Notes: generated by a model from the letters alone, not told the origin. Shown: positions 1 through 8,960, numbered from the stretch's first letter. The stretch is DNA of 64,000 nucleotides from Neiella litorisoli (GCF_014773395.1 NZ_JACXAF010000012.1:62001-126000); one strand, 5' to 3'. Program-made: numbers and translations.

Positions 1-620
1 TTCATTTTATGTCGCTCAATACCCCATTCAATATAGCGCTCGGCCAAGAACTGACTGGGAGAAATAAAGCAGTCAACATGCGCGAATTGATCCAACAAAT
101 AACTGTGGCGCAAGAAAAAGTCGCCGGGAGAATGCTGAGGAAAACAATCATGACAATCGGCAGGAGTGGCTTTGTAGCATAGTTTTAAACTGCGCTTCTT
201 AACCATTTGGCCATTGTGCATGCAAATCGCCATAAACTCGTGCAATGTAAAAACAATTTTTGCTTCTGGGGCGGCTTGGCGCAATGCCGGCAATATCTCT
301 ATCCCCATGTGGGCATAGTGATGAATATGAATAACATCCGGCGAAAATTGCTTTACCAAAGCACCGAGGTCATCAAACAAGTGCTTTACATTGCCAGCTG
401 AAAGAGTAAACCAATCCCCCATTTGAGTATGGAGCATCACTTGATCATCGGCTCTTGCAGAAAACGTAGAGCCACCGTGAGAACTATCTCCCGTACGAGC
501 AACGTACAAACACTCACAGCCTTGTTCCTGCAAGGCTTTAAACAAATTCCAACTCGCGACTTCTGCACCGCCTTTGCTAAGCTCTGGGTGACCGTGAGAA
601 ATAAACAATACTTTTTTCAT
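1..620 (-). CDS. GT4-like glycosyltransferase, 3' end cut by window edge
   Basis: This frame reads without a stop from an ATG at 620-618 to the window edge, so about 206 N-terminal residues are present and the C-terminal half is missing. It begins MKKVLFISHGHPELSKGGAE, the usual opening of a GT-B (GT4/WcaL-type) glycosyltransferase, with the GGAE glycine loop that contacts the acceptor. Further on, DVIHIHHYAHMG is the typical end of the first Rossmann half. A cysteine-containing stretch (CYKATPADCHDCFPQH) follows, as in several O-antigen and capsule GT4 enzymes. The start overlaps the stop of the upstream GT2 gene by 4 bases (ATGA), so the two are translationally coupled. It probably adds a sugar to a cell-surface glycan; donor and acceptor cannot be read from the sequence. 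Confidence 0.85.
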   Translation of the reverse strand, partial: MKKVLFISHGHPELSKGGAEVASWNLFKALQEQGCECLYVARTGDSSHGGSTFSARADDQVMLHTQMGDWFTLSAGNVKHLFDDLGALVKQFSPDVIHIHHYAHMGIEILPALRQAAPEAKIVFTLHEFMAICMHNGQMVKKRSLKLCYKATPADCHDCFPQHSPGDFFLRHSYLLDQFAHVDCFISPSQFLAERYIEWGIERHKM

Positions 621-2314
621 CGGTTAACTTCCTTTCCCAAAGAAAACAATTCAGCCAAATTGTCGGCCCAGCGGTTATTAAATGTAATTGCATTGAGCAA
701 TGTCACTTTGTGCTTCCAATCGCCTGCCTCAACGAGGTTTTGACTTTGACGTTCAAGGTGATAAAGGACAGTATCACGACGAATGTAATTGACCTTTCCA
801 GCCTTAATGGCCTTTAGGCACAGATCAGAATCCTCGAAATCGCCCAACACGTAGGCCGGATCGAAGCCACCAAGCTCGTTATATAAGGATGTCTTAATCG
901 CTACACAGGCGGCAGTGACAAGCGGACACTCTGCCAATTCTGCTTTGTGAGGAGACAAGGTCACGGGCCAACCTTTACCTGGATGATCGTTAAATAGGAG
1001 CCCCGGATACTCAGAGACATGCATCGGCACCATACCGTCATGCTGCATTGAGCCATCTTCAAACAGCAATCTAGCACCGACTAAGCCTGCATCTGATTTG
1101 TCATTTAGGACAGTAATAAGCTCATCAGCCCAACTACTATCGCTAGGCAAAATGTCGGAATTTAGCAAAATTAAGTTGTCTGATTTTGCATGGGCAACGC
1201 CAATATTATTGGCTTTACCGAAGCCCATATTTTCGGAGAGCAGCAGCAAGCGAAAGGAGATACCCAGAATCTTGTGCATTTCCTTTGCAAGTCTCAGTGC
1301 TTTGCCACGAAGACTCGGATCGTCCAACACATAAATAATGTCATAGTCATCTAACGACTTGTGCCGATTAAAATTCGACAACTGAAATCGCATAAAGTCG
1401 ATTCGGCCATACAAAGGAATAATCACCGAAGCTTTTGGAGAGGCTGGAATATGACCAAATTGAATCGACTGAGCTTTCGCCAATTTATCGGCTGGAAATA
1501 ACTCATACAATACCGGAAGAATCAACTCATCCGCTTTTAGCAAGTGATTTCGGTTCCCCGGTTTCCAAGGACCCAGCACGCGCTTAATACTGGTAAGGGG
1601 GTCACTTACGCCATTAAACACATCTGCAACTTTTATCCGATGGGTGACATCATCAACATTGAGGTCGACATACAATTTAGCGGGAATTTCACCAGGTTGT
1701 TCCAGCTCAAACAGCACAGCAAGTCCTGCGGAACTAACCCCTAAGGTGCCCTTGAAAGCATCTGCAACGTCTTTTCGTCCATAGCGAAGAATAGTAGCTT
1801 TTGCTGTGAGCGCTTTGCCGCTTGAGTCGGATATGGCAATACTGTCAATCGAGTTATTATCGAGCAGCCAACCCGACACAAATACGTGTTTATCGGTATA
1901 GACTGCAAACTCAAGCTTACCGACCAAGCCGTCATGGACATCTTCTGTCGGCGAGAAATCAAGTCGTTGAGCCACGGCAGCCGTCGCCCCCGACAATGCG
2001 ACAGACGTCCGTTTACCATTGGTTAGCTCGATGCTTAAATGGAACTGAGAGAGATCGTTACCTGCCGCAGACAATATATGGAAGCCTTGTCCATGTTTAC
2101 CTGTCGCTTGGATAACGTCAGGACGTGCGACCGATTCAATTTCAGCTTCTACATCCTTGCCAGAGATATCTATTAAGCTCACAGACGACACTTGTGCAGT
2201 GTCGTACCAGCCGGCCACTTCAAAACCACTTGCAGTGGCGATAATGGAATCAATTGTAACGGGTTTACTGGTTCGAAAACGCCGAGAAATTTTGCGTAAA
2301 ACTTGCTTTAACAA
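617..2314 (-). CDS. GT2 glycosyltransferase with two N-terminal beta domains
   Basis: This is a 565-residue protein. The C-terminal half, from about residue 294, is a GT-A fold family 2 glycosyltransferase: ASVIIPLYGR opens the nucleotide-binding strand, YVLDDPS follows, and LLNSDILP gives the metal-binding DxD-like motif near residue 386. The first 230 residues are not catalytic. They look like two copies of a roughly 90-residue beta domain, at about 22-105 and 135-228, each with a GW-D core (FEVAGWYDTA and VFVSGWLLDN) followed by SGK and a GF/GL segment. Similar accessory domains occur in large surface-glycan enzymes. The start is a TTG with an in-frame stop just upstream. It sits between a sulfotransferase and a GT4 gene, which suggests synthesis of a sulfated surface glycan. 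Confidence 0.85.
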   Translation of the reverse strand: MLKQVLRKISRRFRTSKPVTIDSIIATASGFEVAGWYDTAQVSSVSLIDISGKDVEAEIESVARPDVIQATGKHGQGFHILSAAGNDLSQFHLSIELTNGKRTSVALSGATAAVAQRLDFSPTEDVHDGLVGKLEFAVYTDKHVFVSGWLLDNNSIDSIAISDSSGKALTAKATILRYGRKDVADAFKGTLGVSSAGLAVLFELEQPGEIPAKLYVDLNVDDVTHRIKVADVFNGVSDPLTSIKRVLGPWKPGNRNHLLKADELILPVLYELFPADKLAKAQSIQFGHIPASPKASVIIPLYGRIDFMRFQLSNFNRHKSLDDYDIIYVLDDPSLRGKALRLAKEMHKILGISFRLLLLSENMGFGKANNIGVAHAKSDNLILLNSDILPSDSSWADELITVLNDKSDAGLVGARLLFEDGSMQHDGMVPMHVSEYPGLLFNDHPGKGWPVTLSPHKAELAECPLVTAACVAIKTSLYNELGGFDPAYVLGDFEDSDLCLKAIKAGKVNYIRRDTVLYHLERQSQNLVEAGDWKHKVTLLNAITFNNRWADNLAELFSLGKEVNR

Positions 2315-2452
2315 GAGGCCCCCAATGTTTATTCGTCAGGCTTTTGTTCAGTCTTCACAACGTGAACTTTTGGGAATGATTTTAGTAGCTGGCAATGCTA
2401 TCACAGCGCTAATTAAAGGGCTAACAAGGCCCCCTGAAAAGGTTGGAAAAAG

Positions 2453-3301
2453 CTACTTTTCAGCGATTTTTTGCTGGGCTTGATTTAACGCATTTTCGAT
2501 TTCAACTTGTGAGTAATTAGCATTGGGAAGTGACTTGAATAGCTGCTGTTTGACGGCTACCAAGCGCCCGACTACTTCGGCAGGATATTTGCGAGGTGGT
2601 GGCGCTAGAGAAGCGCGCTCTATCACTCGTAGCCCCAAAGCGCGGTCTAGCGCAGTGCCCGATGTCTCGATCAAATCTTCATAGCGCACCGTCGGAACAT
2701 CATGCGTAGCAAATTGTTCACTAAACCACTGATAGATTATTAGCTGACGCTGAAGTACGTCACTCTCTGCAGCTAATTCACTTGCTAGCTCTGGAGCGAA
2801 GCGCTCTCCAGCCGGAATATGGCCTGTGTTTACTGGCAGATCTACAGTCATCCATGACAGCAAGACATCAATTGGATTTCGGACGATGGTTACTACTTGA
2901 TAGTGTTTAAGCAATTGCGGTAGTAACGCGGTAAACAATGCATTTTGCTTCACCACCAGACTAAAGCTTTTGCTCGGTCTTGCTGGCAGCTGAATTTCAC
3001 CACGAACAGAGCGCACTGCTCTGACCCCATCTCGAACAGTTTGGCCAACGGGATTATCAACGCCCAGCCCCCCTTTGTCGCCATGGGAAAACGGTGTGCC
3101 ACTCACGATTGATTGGTCGAAAAAATCTATCCGCGAGCGAATGTAATCCACAGCCTGCTGAGCCGAGGCATCTGTGGCGATTAACTGCGGATTAATGGGT
3201 TCATGCAAAGCAACCACATCGGAGCGTTCGTTGAGCAACTTGCAACTCAGGGTTGTGCCCGAGCGGGGAATACCGGTTAGGAGCAATTTGGAACTAGCCA
3301 T
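2453..3301 (-). CDS. PAPS-dependent sulfotransferase
   Basis: This 282-residue cytoplasmic enzyme is expected to move sulfate from PAPS to a hydroxyl of a glycan or similar acceptor. The N-terminus LLLTGIPRSGTTLSCKLL holds the 5'-phosphosulfate loop (PRSGTT, about residues 12-17). The 3'-phosphate motif appears as TIVRNPIDVLLSW near residue 145. VRYEDLIE in the C-terminal part is also a usual sulfotransferase feature. The ATG lies one base after the stop of the degraded surface-protein gene upstream, and the GT2 gene follows after about 140 bases, so the three probably formed one transcript. The acceptor is unknown. It is one of three sulfotransferases in this window. Confidence 0.88.
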   Translation of the reverse strand: MASSKLLLTGIPRSGTTLSCKLLNERSDVVALHEPINPQLIATDASAQQAVDYIRSRIDFFDQSIVSGTPFSHGDKGGLGVDNPVGQTVRDGVRAVRSVRGEIQLPARPSKSFSLVVKQNALFTALLPQLLKHYQVVTIVRNPIDVLLSWMTVDLPVNTGHIPAGERFAPELASELAAESDVLQRQLIIYQWFSEQFATHDVPTVRYEDLIETSGTALDRALGLRVIERASLAPPPRKYPAEVVGRLVAVKQQLFKSLPNANYSQVEIENALNQAQQKIAEK

Positions 3302-3302
3302 A

Positions 3303-4688
3303 CTAAAGTTTTTTTAGCTCAATAATATTGGTGACAGGAGGTTCAGTGCTATCAACGCTAAAAATTTGGACTGCTGCAGAAACATCATCTAGCTTGGCAT
3401 CAAAGTACATTCTCGCCGAAATTCTAGTCGGCACTCCATCGGCTATACTCAGCAGTTCATCACTCGTTATCTTGACGGTCTGCCCAGCAGGAATAACTCC
3501 AGAATCAGCCAGTCTAGGCTCATAATAGCCTTTTACAGCTTCTTCTGCGATAAACGTTGTCGTGTAGGGAATGTCAAATCCGCTATTGTTCACCATGAAA
3601 ATCCTCTGTCGGTATTTGCTAAAATTTGTTAAGTGAGGAATGTTCACAAAGGCAGCATCATACTGAATAACTCCTAAAACCTGTGGCTCCAAGCCCAAAT
3701 TAAGGTCGAGAACGTATCTGCTTCGCTTAATAACTGTTGTTTCACCATCTAGCTCAACACAAAGCACTGGATAAGCGAGTAGCGTATCGACACTCACATT
3801 AACCGCATTGCTTTCAGCACTACCCAATGCAAATTTCCCCCAAGGCAATCTTCACCCTCATTCAAGACGGTTGCTTGTGCAGAAAAATCACCCGCTATAA
3901 CAGCGGTTTTTGTAGTAAAGTTTGCACTAGGGAAGATATCACGAAAGTCAGTAATGACCTCGGACGTCGTCGGCTCGCGCACATCCGGCGCTAACAATTG
4001 CTCAGGAGAAAATTTACCTAACGATGCCAGCAACTCAGTTGCATCGCCCAATTCAAACGACTGGGGCGCTCTTATTGTTGGTTTAAATGACTTAAACTTA
4101 TTAGAAAATGCTGCTTGGTGGGTAAAATAACGCGCAAAGCTTTCTCTTAATGGGTCAAGTTTTTCTGCAAAAATAACTTCTTGGACCACAGAGGGTAGTT
4201 CATCTTCAATAATCGCATCGGAAACAGCAGAAAATAGTCTATGCTGCAGGAGGATAGGATGGTTTACATCAAGCCAACGCAGCGACGTTACAGGTAATAC
4301 GAATTCACTAGTTTTAGGCTGGATTGTTGACGCACGTTCTTCAATCACTGCGTAGCTATCTCCTACAGCCCATCCCGTCATGAGCGTTGAAACAACCGGT
4401 GGAGTAGTGGTGAACCCTGTAGCTGCTAATGAGTTGTTTAGAATAGCATTGTCAAAATCAACACGGGCATACTGGGTATTGTTTGAAATAGTAAAACCTG
4501 CCTTGATGTTTAGAGTATCTGATGCACTCGCGATATCAATTGCCTGTTGAGATCGTACTAGCAACACTAGCCGCTGGATAGCATACTTGTGGGAATGAGA
4601 ATTAAGGAAAGAAAAAGGCTCCAAATTGACTTTGCTTCCCCAGTATAAAGCTGTCAAAAAATACTATCAATAAGGTTCTTGAGTTCAT
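3303..4688 (-). pseudogene. Frameshifted paralogue of the surface protein at 5341-6795
   Basis: Two reading frames here match successive parts of the intact protein encoded at 5341-6795. The upstream frame (to about 3840) contains NIKAGFTISNNTQYARVDFD and IFPSANF...EDC. The downstream frame contains NIPHLTNFSKYRQRIFMVN and ends in the same way as the paralogue. They join at a run of five C (3837-3841 on plus); one more base there would give DCLGGKFALG and a continuous frame. A good ribosome site (AAAGGAGGGA) precedes an ATG at 4688, but that frame stops after 28 codons, near a run of six A (4656-4661). Signal-peptide-like residues lie in other frames, so the 5' end carries further damage. The two cysteines of the paralogue are kept. 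This is either a decayed copy or, less likely, a contingency gene. Confidence 0.75.
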
Positions 4689-4775
4689 GCTCCCTCCTTT
4701 TTGTTCTTACTTGCACTAATCAATTTAGAGATTTTGGCAGCACCATAGATTCCCCTAGTCAAAGTGGGGGGGGAC

Positions 4776-5213
4776 TTACTGACACAGTTCCATTTGGAGT
4801 TGTTTTGAAGCCTTTCGACCTTGATACTCACCTTATCGGAGTATCATCACCTCGTCTAAGCCTACGCTACTCAAGAAGTTGCTCGGCCACCATATGACAT
4901 TCTCTTTCCAATACACTTTTATGGAGAGCCATTTAAACGCCTTGCGCATGTGCGACGCAGATTGGGCTTTTAGTTGGCAAATTAACTCTGATAACAAATA
5001 ACGTGGAGGGATGATCATCAACATATGCATATGATCATCGTCGAAGCCCATCTGCTCGATCGTGACGCTGGGCATACTTCGGATTTGATTCGGTAACACT
5101 TTGCGAAGATACTCCACCACAAAAGGCTTCAGTATCCGTCGTCTGTATTTCGTTACCCAAACTATGTGGTATTGAAGGAGGTAAATACCATGTGATGAGA
5201 TCCTGATTTCCAT
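4776..5213 (-). pseudogene. tnpA: IS200/IS605 TnpA transposase with stop at the catalytic tyrosine
   Basis: From the ATG at 5213 the frame encodes a Y1 HUH transposase: YHIVWVTKYRRRIL at the start, then DDDHMHMLMIIPPR carrying the His-hydrophobe-His metal motif, then SSVGLDEVMILR. At 4835-4833 a TAA interrupts. The same frame continues as GEYQGRKASKQ to a second stop at 4778-4776, giving a normal family length of about 145 residues. In this family the C-terminal helix has a Y-x3-Q motif, with the nucleophilic tyrosine four residues before the glutamine. The TAA sits exactly at that tyrosine position, one base change from TAT or TAC. An upstream extension of the frame to 5327 crosses the left-end hairpin and the neighbouring terminator and is not credible. 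Confidence 0.8.
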
Positions 5214-5246
5214 ATCTGCAGCATACAGTCGGCCGGACTCATTCAT

Positions 5247-5264
5247 CCACGGGTTTACCCGTGG
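5247..5264. repeat. Left-end subterminal hairpin of the IS200/IS605 element
   Basis: This is the palindrome CCACGGGT-TT-ACCCGTGG. Such imperfect or perfect hairpins just outside tnpA are the sites bound as single-stranded DNA by Y1 transposases. It lies 34 bases upstream of the tnpA ATG. Confidence 0.7.
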
Positions 5265-5290
5265 TGTTCTGTCGCCACGCAACTGTTCAC

Positions 5291-5316
5291 ATAAAAAAGC
5301 CCCCAAGAGGGGGCTT
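5291..5316 (-). terminator. Rho-independent terminator of the surface-protein gene
   Basis: On the minus strand an AAGCCCCC / GGGGGCTT stem with a 4-base loop runs directly into six T. It lies 25 bases after the stop of the surface-protein gene (5341) and should end that transcript efficiently before the IS remnant and the paralogue. Confidence 0.85.
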
Positions 5317-5340
5317 GATAAGCTCAAAGTACCCTATCGA

Positions 5341-6795
5341 TTAAGGTAGAAGAGCATTATTGACACCGTCATGCAAAACTGTTGTGTCAGTAGTACCGTC
5401 AGACAAGTTAATGTTCTGTGTGACTACGCGAACGCTTTCTGATACAGCCTCAAGCTCGATGACAGCAGCAGTACGAGTTTTACCGGTTAACTCAACCATA
5501 TCTGATGCTTTCAAAGAAAGTACAGTATTAGCTGGAATGGTACCAGCTGATGCAGTTTTAGGAGTTGCTGTTACCCCAGCTTCAGATTGGAAGCTAGTAG
5601 AGTATGCAACCTCTGCGTTACTGTCGTTAATCAGGTATACACGTTGGTTGTACTCTGAGTAAGTTGTCAGGTAAGGAACGCTCACGCTGGTTGTATCGTA
5701 AACGATTGCTCCAAAATCACCCATAACAACGGCACCAGAAACACCGGTCAACGTAGCTTTATACGTTGACTTAGCAACAGATTCGTCATCGTTGGGGTCA
5801 ACATCTGCAGCATCTACACAAAGGTAATGAGTAACGCCGTAAGCGGCCGCTGCTACAGCGATATCATCGCTAACACCATCTTGGTCAGCATCAACAATTG
5901 GGCCCAGAGTGGTACCAACTGCACAATCAGCAGCTGAATTTAAAGTAAACTCAGCTTGACTAGCATCTGGATTCGCAGTAGGGAAAATACCTTCGATGTT
6001 CAGAACGGCAGTTGCACCCAACAGGTCAGATGCATTAGATAGTGCAGTATAGTCACCAGTCAAATTAACAGAATAAGTCTGCGGAGAAGTCGACACATAC
6101 GAAGAAGGATTAACAGCACCCAACTGCCCTAATGAATCAGAAGCCATGTTAGGCGTATTTGCTGGCGTGCCTGCATCATAATCGAAGCGAGAAAACTCTG
6201 AAGCGATGGTAGCAGTGATGTCCATAGGATCTACCATCAAATCGCCGCTTGCCGCAGAAGCGTAAGTAGCCAGAACACCAGATGATGTAGCCAATGCATC
6301 AGCATCATCACCTGTAACAGCATCAGATGCATTGTCGTAAAGTCGATAAACAACGGTAGTATTACCAGAAGTATTCAGATTGAAGTCTGTAGCAGCAACA
6401 GTCAACACTTCAATTTGGTCGATACCAGTACCATTCGCAGTTACTTCGATAACAACGCTTGTCTCACCGTCTAGGCCGCCGGTAGAAACCACTGCTGAAG
6501 CAGTGTTAGTGCTTGTCAAGGCAACCGTATTTGAAGGACCAAATGTACCGCCCGCCAAGTCAATGCGAACGTACTTTGAAGTGCCAGCCGTAATAGAGAA
6601 ACCAGCTTTAAAGTCGATATCCAACAAACCATCCAAGCCGGCACTACCAACGTTAACACCTAAGCCTTCGTAATCGGCTGGAATACCTTCGTTAGCAATA
6701 ACAAGCGTACCTGTATCGGCGTCTAGGTCGACAGCGATCGCACTGTGTGAGAAAGCTACTGCCAGAGCAGCGGCTAAAACTTTTTTATTAAACAT
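5341..6795 (-). CDS. Secreted acidic surface protein, possibly S-layer-like
   Basis: The ATG at 6795 is chosen because AGGAG lies 7 bases upstream, giving 484 residues; a TTG 15 bases further up is not needed. MFNKKVLAAALAVAF followed by SHSAIA is a signal peptide with likely cleavage after residue 21. The mature protein is rich in Ala, Thr, Ser, Asp and Val with very few Lys or Arg, and looks all-beta. Residues 301-310 (DADQDGVSDD) resemble a calcium-binding DxDxDG loop, and it lies between the only two cysteines, C290 and C325, which may form a disulfide. It is a single-gene unit with a strong ribosome site, a long AT-rich leader and a strong terminator, all in keeping with high expression. 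The adjacent T2SS genes are a plausible export route. No known family was identified with certainty; marine gammaproteobacterial S-layer proteins such as Slr4 are worth comparing. Confidence 0.75.
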   Translation of the reverse strand: MFNKKVLAAALAVAFSHSAIAVDLDADTGTLVIANEGIPADYEGLGVNVGSAGLDGLLDIDFKAGFSITAGTSKYVRIDLAGGTFGPSNTVALTSTNTASAVVSTGGLDGETSVVIEVTANGTGIDQIEVLTVAATDFNLNTSGNTTVVYRLYDNASDAVTGDDADALATSSGVLATYASAASGDLMVDPMDITATIASEFSRFDYDAGTPANTPNMASDSLGQLGAVNPSSYVSTSPQTYSVNLTGDYTALSNASDLLGATAVLNIEGIFPTANPDASQAEFTLNSAADCAVGTTLGPIVDADQDGVSDDIAVAAAAYGVTHYLCVDAADVDPNDDESVAKSTYKATLTGVSGAVVMGDFGAIVYDTTSVSVPYLTTYSEYNQRVYLINDSNAEVAYSTSFQSEAGVTATPKTASAGTIPANTVLSLKASDMVELTGKTRTAAVIELEAVSESVRVVTQNINLSDGTTDTTVLHDGVNNALLP

Positions 6796-7301
6796 GTAAA
6801 ACTCCTGCAAGAGTAATTTTCAAATTTGATTGGTTCGTCCATTCGTGCAGTGCATCCCCCCTAGTAGCAGTTGTACTGCACTAATAGTGATCGTCACCAT
6901 GAACCGTAGGTAAAACTACAACAGCATATTGAATGAAGCAACACTTATTTACCCTTCAATTGCGCCGTTTTGTAGTTGATTTAAAAAAAATAACTAGTTT
7001 GACTAAAATTAACGCATCAGTTTGATTACAAAACAGACAAACGCTCACTCTGCGTCAAAAAAATGTCACCAGTCGAATAACCTCTACAACTCAGCAGACT
7101 TAGCAAAGGTCGAAAGATATTACATTTAAAAACAAATAGTTAACCTGAGGCGCCTATTTTAAAGCATCCTATTTCTTTAAATAACCATGGAAACGGGCAA
7201 AAGAAGGCGCATTCAAAATAACGACTAAAAACTTCGACACGAGCCTGTAACGATGCAAACATGCTCTACATCACAAAACTCCCCACTTGCTTTAGCGTTT
7301 T
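6796..7301. other. AT-rich intergenic region upstream of the surface-protein gene
   Basis: These 506 bases lie between the gspK stop and the surface-protein start, both on minus. No coding frame, tRNA or terminator was recognised. The stretch is clearly AT-rich, with runs such as TTTTTTTTAAAT (minus strand) near 6980. It must contain the promoter and leader of the surface-protein gene, but no -35/-10 pair stands out enough to be placed. Confidence 0.6.
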
Positions 7302-8345
7302 CTACTCAGGAGACACGTTGACCGTTGTTTCCTCCCTGCCCACACTTGTTTCCATATAGCTTTGATATGGGATATTCCTTGCTACGCCAATGCGAATTCG
7401 TTGTTGTACGCTCTGCCCCGCGGCTTCAACGATGAATCGAATCATTCGACTTGGTCGTAACCCCATGTATTCATCAGCAATGGTCAGTAAGGAAGGCTCT
7501 AAGGTTAAGGCTTGGTCATCACTGTAAAACCAACGCTGCTCAGCTCGGGATAATTTTAATTTGTCCGCACTTTGAGGCCAGAGTTGCAGCCAAAGGTCAT
7601 GCGGAACAGCATTGAGGTTAAGCGTTGGCGAGCGTCTTAAGCTAAATCGGGTTAACGCAGCAGGTTGCTCGTTCAAATACTTAGCCCATGCGGGAACATG
7701 ATGAAGCTCAGCAACGGATTGCAACAAAAAATTCTTTGCTGGTGGTTTATCTTCTTTTATATAAGTGTTGCGCTCAGCACCAGCAGGCCGCTGCCAGTCA
7801 TCTGGGTCAGCATAATCGGCAAGCTGATCTATGAGCGCAGATTGCATGCTTAACGTCACATATTGCGATTGAAGCCAGCGCTTTAACCAGAATGGATCTG
7901 AAGTATTAAGCGGAAGCAACCCCGCCATGTCTTGTAGCGCAAATGAGAGCATAAGCTTTCGCTCACCATCATCAATGTCAGAGCTAGGTTGGTATTCCGC
8001 TTGATAGTAGAAACCATCCAATCGTAATTCATCTCCAACATATGGAAACAGCCAAAGACCATCACCGTCACGAATGAGCCTCTCCTGATTGCTGCCCAAA
8101 CTTATCCCTGCGGCACTTCGGCGCTGAGTAGCCAATAAATAAGTCAATTCATTAGCTTTTGCGTGAATGGCTGCGGCAGCATAAAGCTGAGTGTTGGCTC
8201 GTTGAGCAAGTTCGATCCGGCGCTCTAATATCTTGCTGATGTAGCCCATCATTAGCACAAGAATGGTTGTTACGATGAGTACAACAACTAATGCAGCACC
8301 TTTCTCAGCTGAGTTAGCCTGATATCTAACATGCCTAGAACTCAT
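7302..8345 (-). CDS. gspK: T2SS minor pseudopilin GspK-like
   Basis: The ATG at 8345 overlaps the end of gspJ and gives 347 residues. The N-terminus has a short basic leader and AEKG-AALVVVLIVTTILVL, a prepilin peptidase site whose +5 residue is not Glu, as is normal for GspK. SFALQDMAGLLPLN matches the conserved GspK segment that follows the first beta strands. The long C-terminal part fits the extra alpha domain of GspK. GspK caps the pseudopilus tip with GspI and GspJ in the periplasm. It is the last gene of the minus-strand E-F-G-H-I-J-K run and no terminator was seen after it. Confidence 0.85.
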   Translation of the reverse strand: MSSRHVRYQANSAEKGAALVVVLIVTTILVLMMGYISKILERRIELAQRANTQLYAAAAIHAKANELTYLLATQRRSAAGISLGSNQERLIRDGDGLWLFPYVGDELRLDGFYYQAEYQPSSDIDDGERKLMLSFALQDMAGLLPLNTSDPFWLKRWLQSQYVTLSMQSALIDQLADYADPDDWQRPAGAERNTYIKEDKPPAKNFLLQSVAELHHVPAWAKYLNEQPAALTRFSLRRSPTLNLNAVPHDLWLQLWPQSADKLKLSRAEQRWFYSDDQALTLEPSLLTIADEYMGLRPSRMIRFIVEAAGQSVQQRIRIGVARNIPYQSYMETSVGREETTVNVSPE

Positions 8346-8943
8346 AAACACCAAACCTAGCAAGCTCTGGTGGAACGTCAGCCTTTTCTGGTCGACCTAT
8401 CACGGCTAATAGTTGCTTTTGCCCTTCTTTAATCTGGATGGCTTTGGGTAAAGAGCCATTCGTTGGGTTATATTGGCGATGCCACTGACCTCCGCTGAAA
8501 TAAGAAAATTCTGGCTGAAACTCAAAATGTGCCACAACGATTGGTTGAGTCAATTGCTCAGTTTGATAATACAATTGCCAACCACCAATAGGAGCTGGTT
8601 CAAAAAACCAGCTAATTCCGATTGGCGTCCCCTGCGGGTTGTTAGGAACATTCTGTGAGATAAACTCAATACGCACTGCATTACCGGAGAAAAAGGATTC
8701 CTCAGGGTGATAAAGCGTTGCCCCCTTAACACTTTGGCGAAACCATTTAAGACCAAGCATTCCAGCCGAAACGGTTAAATCCCTTGAACTTAGCCGTTCA
8801 AAGCTTTTCCATGTTGTATTCAATGCTCCAGATAACAACGTCGTTGTCAGCCCGAGTATTACCAGCACTACCAGCATTTCCATTAAGGTAAAGCCTTTGA
8901 CAACACTTTTGTATAAATGCGTATTTGTCATCGAAAAAAGCAT
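8335..8943 (-). CDS. gspJ: T2SS minor pseudopilin GspJ-like
   Basis: The frame is open further up, but the ATG at 8943 has AAGGCG a few bases upstream and gives 202 residues. The leader ends VVKG-FTLMEMLVVLVILGL, a class 3 prepilin site with Glu at +5 followed by the hydrophobic assembly helix. The size and the position between gspI and gspK support GspJ, which forms part of the tip complex. The C-terminus GVYEF overlaps the gspK start by 11 bases, suggesting coupled translation. Confidence 0.82.
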   Translation of the reverse strand: MLFSMTNTHLYKSVVKGFTLMEMLVVLVILGLTTTLLSGALNTTWKSFERLSSRDLTVSAGMLGLKWFRQSVKGATLYHPEESFFSGNAVRIEFISQNVPNNPQGTPIGISWFFEPAPIGGWQLYYQTEQLTQPIVVAHFEFQPEFSYFSGGQWHRQYNPTNGSLPKAIQIKEGQKQLLAVIGRPEKADVPPELARFGVYEF

Positions 8944-8960
8944 TGTGCGCCTTTGATTGG

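Larger units (their letters stand above)
4752..5264 (-). mobile_element. Degenerate IS200/IS605-family element
   Basis: A Y1 transposase reading frame (4776-5213) is flanked by the two subterminal structures expected of this family. At 5247-5264 there is a perfect 8-bp stem with a 2-base loop upstream of the gene. At 4752-4769 a CCCC/GGGG hairpin with a 10-base loop lies just past its 3' end, inside a longer G8 tract. No terminal inverted repeats or target duplication are expected for this family, so the outer limits are approximate. The element lies between the intact surface-protein gene and its broken paralogue, and carries no tnpB. The transposase is inactive (see its entry). Confidence 0.7.

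Noticed and set aside
423-743. Plus-strand open frame of 106 codons
   Set aside because: It lies opposite the GT4 and GT2 genes, which have clear motifs and coupled start and stop on minus.
2434-2463. Inverted repeat CTGAAAAG/CTTTTCAG at the end of the first sulfotransferase gene
   Set aside because: It lies partly in the coding end, is AT-rich and has no T run after it on minus, so it is not supported as a terminator.
5214-5327. Upstream extension of the transposase frame
   Set aside because: It crosses the IS hairpin and the terminator of the neighbouring gene; the conserved TnpA start is the ATG at 5213.
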